Origin: Halobacteriales archaeon QS_9_70_65
GTDB lineage: Archaea; Halobacteriota; Halobacteria; Halobacteriales; Haloarculaceae
Reading direction: 5' to 3'
Assembly: GCA_003023535.1 (NCBI GenBank)
Contig: PXSC01000021.1
Location: 1-17,390, forward strand
Length of the DNA stretch: 17,390 bases
Shown: one piece after another, positions 1 to 4,887 of the stretch
Numbering within the stretch: position 1 is the first letter of the stretch
Layout of the letters: each line of letters begins with the position of its first letter
Position numbers and translations under genes: made by a program
The notes under the pieces: generated by a model
What the model was told of the DNA's origin: nothing
Databases searched by the model: none
Seen by the model: the letters and a program-made list of their open reading frames with translations, nothing else

Positions 1-577
1 CGTGGTGGTCGAAGACGGCGTCCCGCACCGTCCGGCGGACCTCCCCGGCCCGGTCGTTGGGCACCTTCACGCGGTGCTGACGGCCCTGGATCTCGACGAC
101 GACCCGGGTCGCGACGCTGCCGTCCTCGAAGTCGAGATCCGTCAAGCTCCCGTAGTCGAAGATCTCGAAGTCCTCGTTCCAGACGGCCGGGCCGACGTGT
201 TTGAACAGCTTCGCGTCGGTGACGACCAGCGTGAGGTCGTTGAACCGGAACCGCCCGGCGACGGATTCCTCGCGGTCGACGACGCCGGTCGTCCGGAGGA
301 TGCCCTCGAGCACCGCCTCGACGACCGTCTCGGCCGCCTCCGCGGGGACGGTGAAGCTCCGCTCGTCGTCGAGCGTCTCCAGCCGGACGGTAGCCTTCCG
401 GCGGCCGGCGTCGACCGCGAGCCGACGGGCGTCGTGACCGTACGATTCGATGCTCTCGTCGGAGAGCAGCCCCTCCGAGCGGTAGAGGTACGTCGTCGTC
501 ACCGCCACGATCAGTGCGTCGCCGCCGCCGATGTCGACGGTTTCGACGACCGGTTCGTCGCCGACCGCCTCCAGCAG
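1..577 (-). CDS. DUF7115-like haloarchaeal protein, 5' part, no normal start codon
   Basis: The minus strand is open for 192 codons from 577 to the window edge, and the gene continues beyond it. The translation contains YRSEGLLSDESIESYGHDARRL, then RFRFNDLTLVVTDAKLFKHVG and GSVATRVVVEIQGRQHRVKVP. This is the pattern I recall for the haloarchaeal DUF7115 family, a small domain of unknown function with an alternating beta pattern like PH or GRAM domains. Function is unknown. Family members usually have a few residues (M plus about five) before the LLEAV-like segment. Here an in-frame TAA (580-578) lies directly before CTG CTG GAG, and no ATG, GTG or TTG fits until a GTG about 20 codons in. The tRNA-Met gene starts divergently only 15 bp away. 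The gene may therefore use CTG, may be 5'-truncated, or may carry a frameshift. The family assignment is from memory. Confidence 0.6.
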   Translation of the reverse strand, partial: MLEAVGDEPVVETVDIGGGDALIVAVTTTYLYRSEGLLSDESIESYGHDARRLAVDAGRRKATVRLETLDDERSFTVPAEAAETVVEAVLEGILRTTGVVDREESVAGRFRFNDLTLVVTDAKLFKHVGPAVWNEDFEIFDYGSLTDLDFEDGSVATRVVVEIQGRQHRVKVPNDRAGEVRRTVRDAVFDHH

Positions 578-591
578 TTACGTTCGGGTGA

Positions 592-724
592 GCCCGGGTG
601 GCTTAGCTGGACATAGCGCCGCACTCATAGGGTTACGAGGCGGCACCCGCGGTGTCCCGAGACGTCGCCTGCGTCTCGTACCTGAGACATGCGGAGATCG
701 AGGGTTCGGAGCCCTCCCCGGGCA
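592..724 (+). tRNA. Elongator tRNA-Met (CAT) with intron
   Basis: The acceptor stem GCCCGGG (592-598) pairs perfectly with CCCGGGC (717-723), followed by discriminator A724. CCA is not encoded. The D arm is GCTT...TAGC, and the anticodon stem CCGCA (619-623) pairs perfectly with TGCGG (690-694). The anticodon CAT is at 626-628, and the T stem GAGGG (700-704) pairs with CCCTC (712-716). The exons are 592-629 and 689-724, giving a 74-nt mature tRNA. Haloarchaeal elongator tRNA-Met is known to carry an intron at this place (Haloferax volcanii), which supports elongator rather than initiator identity. One oddity is the T loop TTCGGAG: position 58, nearly always A, is G (709). Confidence 0.93.
630..688 (+). 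other. tRNA-Met intron (59 nt) with bulge-helix-bulge
   Basis: The splice junctions form a textbook archaeal bulge-helix-bulge. The 4-bp central helix is CTCA (624-627) with TGAG (683-686). One 3-nt bulge is TAG (628-630) and the other is ACA (687-689). The outer helices are the anticodon stem and an intron stem in which 631-639 pairs with 675-682 around one bulged T. Cleavage by EndA between the second and third bulge bases gives an intron of exactly 630-688, lying between tRNA positions 37 and 38. The inner part of the intron is GC-rich and shows no box C/D motif that I can recognise. Confidence 0.9.
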
Positions 725-777
725 TGTTCTCACGAGACCGCGAGCGCCAGCGAGCGGCACGCGTGAGAACATGCCCG
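719..777 (+). repeat. 16-bp perfect inverted repeat at the tRNA 3' end
   Basis: Bases 719-734 (the last six tRNA bases plus ten downstream, ending TGTTCTCACG) are the exact reverse complement of 762-777, with a 27-base loop. The match continues imperfectly outward: 705-718 (T loop and acceptor side) is matched in reverse by 778-790 with a small mismatch, so about 30 bp of tRNA 3' end plus flank exists as an inverted copy at 762-790. As RNA this would form a strong hairpin directly after the tRNA, so it could also affect 3' processing or termination. Confidence 0.85.
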
Positions 778-840
778 TCGGGGCTCCGAAGCAGACGAGT
801 CGCGCGCAGCGAACGGAGTGAGTGAGCACGTCTCCGGCGT

Positions 841-862
841 GGTTCGGAGCCCTCCCCGGGCA
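841..862 (+). repeat. Direct copy of tRNA-Met 3' end (att-like)
   Basis: Bases 841-862 are identical to 703-724, the 3' terminal 22 bases of the tRNA-Met gene from the T stem through the discriminator A. Identity stops sharply on both sides. A duplicated tRNA 3' end is the usual mark left by integrase-mediated insertion at a tRNA gene. The 116 bp between the two copies is too short for an integrase gene, so this would be a scar or a minimal cassette. It is not a second tRNA, because no 5' half precedes it. Confidence 0.8.
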
Positions 863-923
863 CTGCCATTTCACGTGGGGGGCAACGGCGGCGAGCGGCA
901 GCGCCGGTCGACCTCGCCGGAAG

Positions 924-930
924 ACATATG
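924..930 (+). promoter_or_regulatory. Probable TATA box for the lipoprotein gene
   Basis: ACATATG stands out in GC-rich surroundings and is centred about 33 bp before the ATG at 960. This puts the expected transcription start a few bases before the start codon, so the mRNA would be nearly leaderless, as is common in haloarchaea. No Shine-Dalgarno sequence is visible before 960, which agrees. Confidence 0.5.
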
Positions 931-959
931 CCCCGACAGCGAACAGGCGGCGAACGAGA

Positions 960-1778
960 ATGCCCTCCAGACGTGCGCTCCTCCGAACGCTTCCCTTGTG
1001 TGTCGCGGCCGCCGGGTGCGCCGGCCCGTCCGGTGGGTCGGGCGAGCGGCCGGAACTCCCGGTCGGCGACCGGTTCGAGACCGACGACGGGCGCGCCGTT
1101 CGCGTCGCCGACGCCGTCGTGCACCCGTCGGTCGCCACCGTGGAGGCCATCTCACATCACCGCTACGAACGGGTCACCGACGCCGGCGACGACCAGTACC
1201 TCTCCATTCTGGTCTCCACGACGGGCTTCGAGCCGGGACCCGGCGGGTGGGAGCGGTCCGACGAGCCAATCGACCTCCCGCTTGCCGTCGAGGCGGACGG
1301 CACGCGGCACGACCGGGTGATACCGGTCGGGTTCGACGAGCGGCCCGACCGGGACCGCGTCGCGGTTCGGGTGCCGGTGGCCGACGTTCCGGATGCCCGC
1401 GTCGTCTGGGAGCGGGACGGCGGCCCGCGGCCCGGGTGGCAGCTGCCGGACGACGTCGTAGACGACCTCGCCGCGAGCCCTCGATTCGAGGTCGAGCGGT
1501 TCGACGTCCCGGACCGGGTCGGGGCCGGCGAGACGTTCGAGGCGACGGCCGAGGTGCGAAACGTCGGCAATCGTGCCGGCCGGTTCCTGGCCACGCTCGG
1601 CGCGAAACGCGGGTCGCTCGGCGTCCCCGAGTCCGACGTCTCGATCGGCGTCGGGGCGACGGGGACGCTTCGGGAGTCGATCACGGCATCCGGCGGCGGC
1701 GACCGGCCGATTCGGGTCGTCCTCGACTGGGGCGCCGGCCGGCGCGAACGCACCGTCACCGTCGAGGACGGCGGGTGA
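960..1778 (+). CDS. Tat-type lipoprotein with CARDB-like C-terminal region
   Basis: This is a 272-residue protein. The start at 960 was chosen because it gives a compact lipoprotein signal: the twin arginines SRRALLR (residues 3-9), a hydrophobic stretch, and lipobox AAGC with the anchoring Cys at residue 20. The frame is open upstream to 822, but that part is arginine-rich noncoding-type sequence and includes the att-like repeat. After a Gly/Ser-rich linker the mature part is acidic. The last third (about 180-272) contains VGAGETFEATAEVRNVGNR, typical of CARDB/NEW3-like beta-sandwich domains on haloarchaeal surface proteins. It is probably anchored on the outer face of the membrane. The substrate or partner is unknown. 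The NDUFA9-like gene follows 114 bp downstream on the same strand. Confidence 0.85.
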   Translation: MPSRRALLRTLPLCVAAAGCAGPSGGSGERPELPVGDRFETDDGRAVRVADAVVHPSVATVEAISHHRYERVTDAGDDQYLSILVSTTGFEPGPGGWERSDEPIDLPLAVEADGTRHDRVIPVGFDERPDRDRVAVRVPVADVPDARVVWERDGGPRPGWQLPDDVVDDLAASPRFEVERFDVPDRVGAGETFEATAEVRNVGNRAGRFLATLGAKRGSLGVPESDVSIGVGATGTLRESITASGGGDRPIRVVLDWGAGRRERTVTVEDGG

Positions 1779-1892
1779 CCCCCGCGAGCGACACGGACCC
1801 GTTCGGCCGACCGACGGAACGCGGCCGGCGGCCCCGAGCGCCGGGCCCTCCCGACCGGAACGCACACCACGACGGCGGCCCGACCAGACGAC

Positions 1893-2753
1893 GTGAACGT
1901 CCTCGTCGCCGGCGGGTCGGGGTTCGTCAGGCGGGCGCTCTGCCGCGTGCTCGCCGCGCGCGGCCACGACGTCACCGCGGCCTCGCGGTCGCCCGACCGG
2001 GCGGCACTGCCGGACGACGTCGCGACCGCCGCCCTGGACGTGACCGACGACGACGTCGACGGGGCGGTCGAGGGACACGACGTCGTCGCGAACCTCGTCG
2101 CGCTTCCGGCGCACGTCCGGCCGGTCCGGAGCCACGAGACGGTCCACGCGGGCGGAACCCGCCGGCTGGTCGCCGCCGCCGAGCGGACCGGCGTCGAGCG
2201 GTTCGTCCAGATGAGCGCCCTCGGGGTCGCGGCCGGCGTCGACACCGCCTACTTCCGGGCGAAGCGACGCGCCGAGCGGGCGGTGCGGGCGGCGGCCCCC
2301 GAGTCGGTCGTCTACCGACCGTCGATCGTCTTCGGCGACGGCTGTGCGTTCGTGCCGTTCCTCGAGCGGGCCGTCCCGCCGGTCGTCCTGCCGCTGCCGG
2401 CCGGCGCCGGGCGGCTCCACCCGATGTGGGTCGGGGACCTCGCGCCGATGCTGGCCGACGGCGCCGTCGGCCCCGGGCACGCGGGGAAAACGTACCGGCT
2501 CGGCGGCCCCGAGGTACTGACGTTCGCCGAGACCGTCCGGCGGGTCGTCGGCGACCGCGTCGTCGTCCCGGTGCCCGGCGCGGTCGCGGCCGCCGGTGCC
2601 GCCGTCGCCGATGCCGTCCCCGGCGTCCCCGTCGGGCGCGACCAGTACCGAGCGCTGCGACACGACGACGTCGCCGTCCCGAACGACGTCTCGACGTTCG
2701 GCGTCGCCGCCGACGACCTCCTGACGCTGGAGGCGTACGTCGACGGTCGGTGA
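1893..2753 (+). CDS. NAD(P)-binding epimerase-like protein, NDUFA9-type
   Basis: This 286-residue protein of the extended SDR / NAD-dependent epimerase fold resembles the haloarchaeal complex I NDUFA9 subunit family. Translation starts at GTG 1893, which gives the normal N terminus MNVLVAGGSGF. Visible features are the Rossmann start (residues 3-13), ALDVTD at about 47-52, the catalytic-type pair Y120/K124 (YFRAK), VVYRPSIVFGDG, the conserved MWVGDLAPMLADG, and GGPEVLTFAE followed by PVPGAVAAAGAAVADAVPG. Length and motif order match intact family members. The oddity is that the nucleotide-binding motif is GxxGxxR: residue 13, normally Gly, is Arg (codon AGG at 1929-1931, one base from GGG). 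The physiological substrate is unknown. Relatives have been linked to quinone-dependent respiration and to RNA-associated roles, but nothing here decides that. Confidence 0.88.
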   Translation: MNVLVAGGSGFVRRALCRVLAARGHDVTAASRSPDRAALPDDVATAALDVTDDDVDGAVEGHDVVANLVALPAHVRPVRSHETVHAGGTRRLVAAAERTGVERFVQMSALGVAAGVDTAYFRAKRRAERAVRAAAPESVVYRPSIVFGDGCAFVPFLERAVPPVVLPLPAGAGRLHPMWVGDLAPMLADGAVGPGHAGKTYRLGGPEVLTFAETVRRVVGDRVVVPVPGAVAAAGAAVADAVPGVPVGRDQYRALRHDDVAVPNDVSTFGVAADDLLTLEAYVDGR

Positions 2754-2804
2754 GGAGTACGGTCGGCCGTGTGCCCAAGTGGATGCGGCCCGTAAGCGCG
2801 TCCG

Positions 2805-3068
2805 ATGCGATCGAAATCCGGTTCCGAGGGAGGCGGAGAGAACGCCCGAGCGATCGCGGAGGTAGGAGCGAAGGTCGGCGCCGCGGTCGGCGGCCGCGTC
2901 GGCCCGGTGACGACCGGCGTCACCTCCGGGCTCGGCGGTGCCGTCGGCTACCTCGCCGGCGCCGCCGTCGACGAGGTGTACGACGCCGCCGACGGCCGGG
3001 CGATGACGGACGGCGGCCGGCCGAACGAGGGCGGCGTCGCGATCGACGTCAGCGGGCCCGACGACTGA
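2805..3068 (+). CDS. Small glycine-rich (glycine-zipper-like) protein
   Basis: This 87-residue ORF begins at ATG 2805, 51 bp after the NDUFA9-like gene and in the same direction. A basic N terminus (MRSKSGSEGGGEN) is followed by an Ala/Gly-rich segment at about 14-60, AIAEVGAKVGAAVGG...VTSGLGGAVGYLAGAAVDEVYD, with small residues spaced every three to four positions, as in glycine-zipper segments that insert into or pack on membranes. The acidic tail ends GPDD. Codon use is as GC3-rich as the neighbours. I do not recognise a named family and the function is unknown. No clear TATA box or Shine-Dalgarno is visible, so it may be co-transcribed with the gene upstream. Confidence 0.7.
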   Translation: MRSKSGSEGGGENARAIAEVGAKVGAAVGGRVGPVTTGVTSGLGGAVGYLAGAAVDEVYDAADGRAMTDGGRPNEGGVAIDVSGPDD

Positions 3069-3075
3069 CGCACAC

Positions 3076-3091
3076 GGACGGTCAACCGTCC
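3076..3091. terminator. Perfect hairpin between convergent genes
   Basis: GGACGGT (3076-3082) pairs with ACCGTCC (3085-3091) over a 2-base loop. It lies between the stop of the plus-strand glycine-rich gene (3068) and the stop of the minus-strand membrane gene (3082), and overlaps the latter's last codon. Position suggests a shared terminator or attenuator. No T-run follows on either strand, so the call is weak. Confidence 0.3.
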
Positions 3092-3507
3092 CCGCCGGCC
3101 AGCGCCGCGACCGGGTTGCCGGCGCCCGACAGGACGCAGCCGAGAAGCGCGAGGTACGTGACGAGTCCCCAGAAAGGGACGCCGAGCAGCCGCGGCGCGG
3201 TCCGGACGGCGACCAGCCCGCCGGCGAGGACGACCCCCGCTCCGGCGACCGGGACGCCGCGGCGCTCCCAGAGGCCGAGCGCCCGCGACGGAACCCGGAG
3301 GAAGACGACCTCGACGGCGACGGCGACGACGACGCCGGCCGCGGCGGCGCCCGGGTCGAGCAGTCGCCCGATCCCGACGGTCGCCGCCGCGATTCCGACG
3401 AGACCGGCGAGACCGCCGACCGCGAGCAGTCCGTCGCGGTGCTCCGGCCGCACGCCCCGCGGTTCGGACGACGACGACAAGACGGTTCCGGCGACCGCTC
3501 CCGGCAA
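3082..3507 (-). CDS. Small multi-pass membrane protein, unknown function
   Basis: The translation (141 residues from TTG 3507) has a hydrophilic N terminus and then four hydrophobic segments at about 26-47, 53-70, 85-100 and 112-133. These include LLAVGGLAGLVGIAAATVG, AAGVVVAVAVEVVFL, VAGAGVVLAGGLVAV and FWGLVTYLALLGCVL. The loops carry Arg and Pro, including RVPSRALGLWERRG. This is the composition of a haloarchaeal inner-membrane protein. The start is uncertain: no ATG exists in frame, and the alternatives are TTG 3507 or GTG 3453 (giving MRPEHRDGLLAVGG, 123 residues). An AT-rich patch at about 3551-3558 could be the promoter for the longer form. It converges on the glycine-rich gene with a 13-bp gap. 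No family is recognised. Confidence 0.65.
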   Translation of the reverse strand: MPGAVAGTVLSSSSEPRGVRPEHRDGLLAVGGLAGLVGIAAATVGIGRLLDPGAAAAGVVVAVAVEVVFLRVPSRALGLWERRGVPVAGAGVVLAGGLVAVRTAPRLLGVPFWGLVTYLALLGCVLSGAGNPVAALAGGDG

Positions 3508-3929
3508 CGTGTAGTCACGCGAGAGCCGGTCGTTCAGCCGGCGCCGGGTGAGATTTCGAACGGGACCGACCGCTCGCGCAGCGAGGCCGAGCGAGCGCGA
3601 GGAGCGACGCGGGGAGCGACGACACGTGAGCGTGGGTCGGACGGCGGCTCACGGAGCCGTCGTTCGTCATCCCGGAGGAGCGAAGCTCTTCCGTAGATCG
3701 CGGATCTCCGATCCGCTCACTCCCGGAAATCGCTGATTGCCGGAGACGGCGAGGCCGACCGATCGAAGGGAGGGAGGCCTCGGAACGAAGCGAGCGGGAG
3801 GAACGACGTAAGGAGCGACGACACGGGAGTGCAGCGAGCCAGAGCCGTCGAGCGCGAGGGGGCTTCCGTACCGGTCACGGTCACCGACGGCAACTGAGGT
3901 TCGTATCCGAACGATACCTGAGACGACAG
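3508..3929. other. Noncoding stretch with hairpins and short repeats
   Basis: No convincing gene lies in these 422 bases; the open frames here are arginine-rich and lack family features. The stretch has three close hairpins: CGGCTC/GAGCCG (3645-3659), an imperfect one around GAGC/GCTC (3674-3692), and GCGGATC/GATCCGC (3700-3716). A 14-bp direct repeat, GGAGCGACGACACG, occurs at 3613-3626 and 3812-3825. Many GAGCGA/GCGAGC words are also present, typical of haloarchaeal intergenic repeats. It may hold upstream elements for the membrane protein gene at its left end. Confidence 0.6.
3903..3917 (-). terminator. Hairpin after nob1
   Basis: GTATC and GATAC pair over a 5-base loop, starting 13 bp beyond the nob1 stop codon. 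The place suits a transcript end for the PRC-barrel/nob1 operon. There is no T-run, and archaeal terminators do not require a hairpin, so this is only a candidate. Confidence 0.25.
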
Positions 3930-4385
3930 CTACGGCCGCTTGCGCTCGAGGTCGCTGCCGCAGATCCGACAGCGGTCGTGGTCGTCGTCGAAGGTCCGGC
4001 CGCAGCCCTGACACTGGAAGTTCCAGTCGCGGCGCTCGTCGATACCGTCCTGGGCGATGACGTCGACGTCGACGTCGAGGCTCTCGGCGACGTTCTGCAT
4101 GGCGTAGTCGTCGGTGACGAGCGTGGCGTCGAGCTCGAAGGCCGTCGCCAGCAGCCGGCGGTCGGTGCGGGAGAGGGTGTCGGCGTCGCCGGTCTCGCCG
4201 GCGGCCCGGTCGACGCGGTCGACGCTCTCGGGGTCGGGGATGTGGACCCGCATCCCCGAGCCCTCCAGGGCGTCGAACCGGTAGCCGGCCTCGTCTTCGA
4301 GCTCCTCCCGGACGAGCGGGATGGTGGCGACGGACTCCTCGGTCGTGAAGTCGTGGATGAACGCCGACGAGTCGAGAACCTGCAT
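3930..4385 (-). CDS. nob1: rRNA endonuclease Nob1 (PIN domain plus zinc ribbon)
   Basis: This 151-residue protein is of normal length for archaeal Nob1, the nuclease that cuts the 3' end of 16S rRNA (D site) during small-subunit maturation. The PIN domain spans about residues 1-112, with the acidic residues of the active site in VLDSSAF (D5), REELEDE (E28/E30), SRTDRRLLATA (D75) and LVTDDYAMQNVA (D92/D93). A flexible basic stretch leads into the zinc ribbon with CQGCG (C125, C128) and CRICG (C139, C142). It begins at ATG 4385, 6 bp after the PRC-barrel stop, so the two are very likely co-transcribed. It lies divergent from infB, and the three together make a translation/ribosome-biogenesis block. 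All expected catalytic and zinc residues are present. Confidence 0.95.
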   Translation of the reverse strand: MQVLDSSAFIHDFTTEESVATIPLVREELEDEAGYRFDALEGSGMRVHIPDPESVDRVDRAAGETGDADTLSRTDRRLLATAFELDATLVTDDYAMQNVAESLDVDVDVIAQDGIDERRDWNFQCQGCGRTFDDDHDRCRICGSDLERKRP

Positions 4386-4391
4386 CGAGAC

Positions 4392-4631
4392 TCAGCGGTC
4401 GACGACGACGGCGTCCTTCACCGCCTGCACGCGGCCGACGGAGACGAGATAGTGGCCGTGGTCGTCGCGCGGGAAGTCGGGGTCGACGGTGGCGGTGGCC
4501 GGGTCGACGACCAGGTTCCGTAGCGTCCCGGTTTTGAGGTCCATCGTGATGTTGTACAGCGTCCCGAGGCTGGCGCCGTCCGAGCCCATTACCTCCTTGT
4601 CGGAGAGGTTCTCGGCGAGTATGTCCGGCAT
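4392..4631 (-). CDS. PRC-barrel domain protein
   Basis: This is a 79-residue single-domain protein. I chose ATG 4631 (MPDILAENLSDKEVMGSDG) because it is where PRC-barrel similarity begins; an in-frame ATG ten codons upstream adds only MIPGGLQAAG. The motif order is typical of archaeal PRC-barrel proteins: LSDKEVMGSDGASLGTLYNI, then DLKTGTLRNLVVDP, then RDDHGHYLVSVGRVQAVKDAVVV. Such beta-barrels bind RNA or proteins, as in RimM, where the domain contacts the ribosome. Its coupling with nob1 suggests a role in small-subunit rRNA processing, but that is an inference from position. No other domain is attached. Confidence 0.9.
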   Translation of the reverse strand: MPDILAENLSDKEVMGSDGASLGTLYNITMDLKTGTLRNLVVDPATATVDPDFPRDDHGHYLVSVGRVQAVKDAVVVDR

Positions 4632-4716
4632 GCCTGCCGCTTGCAGGCCCCCCGGTATCAACGTTCGGGTGGCCGCGTCGGTTGACGGGGTAGCGTCCAG
4701 GTACGTAATCGAGGGA

Positions 4717-4723
4717 GATAAAA
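4717..4723 (-). promoter_or_regulatory. Possible TATA box for PRC-barrel/nob1 operon
   Basis: The minus strand reads TTTTATC here, one of the few AT-rich words in the 256-bp divergent spacer. It would start transcription near 4694 and leave a leader of about 60 nt before ATG 4631. The plus-strand reading (GATAAAA) could also serve a plus-strand transcript, so the assignment is weak. Confidence 0.35.
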
Positions 4724-4841
4724 CGGGAGAAAGTCTGGCGCTTTCAGCCCACCGGGAGTCAGTCGATCGGCCGGCAGAAGCTGGCTCGTCGACCGGTGTC
4801 CGCTCGAACGCCGGCGTCGGCGGCGAGCCGACAATGAAACC

Positions 4842-4880
4842 GTTTTATGCGCCGGCGGACGAGAGACACGTAGAGAGGAG
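4842..4880 (+). promoter_or_regulatory. infB promoter and ribosome binding site
   Basis: A TATA-like GTTTTATG lies at 4842-4849, placing transcription start near 4870. GGAG at 4877-4880, within GAGAGGAG, is a Shine-Dalgarno sequence 7 nt before ATG 4888. This supports 4888 over the upstream in-frame starts at 4834 and earlier, and indicates a leadered mRNA, unlike several other genes here. Confidence 0.6.
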
Positions 4881-4887
4881 AGTTTCT

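Noticed and set aside
2..616. Plus-strand open frame of 204 codons
   Set aside because: It is antisense to the DUF7115-like gene and runs into the tRNA; its composition is shadow-like.
841..862. Second tRNA gene
   Set aside because: Only the 3' 22 bases of tRNA-Met are present, with no acceptor 5' strand, D arm or anticodon arm before it.
818..3514. Plus-strand open frame of 898 codons, arginine-rich
   Set aside because: It runs out of frame through three recognisable genes and has the Arg/Gly/Pro composition typical of shadow frames in GC-rich DNA.
1152..3518. Minus-strand open frame of 788 codons
   Set aside because: It is antisense to the lipoprotein and NDUFA9-like genes and shows no family motif; only the 3082-3507 region, in another frame, looks like a protein.
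3508..3929. CRISPR array
   Set aside because: The repeats are two copies of a 14-bp word and scattered short words, without regular spacing or spacers of constant length.
4489..4887. Upstream extension of infB
   Set aside because: It overlaps the divergent PRC-barrel gene and its promoter; a Shine-Dalgarno and normal N terminus support 4888.
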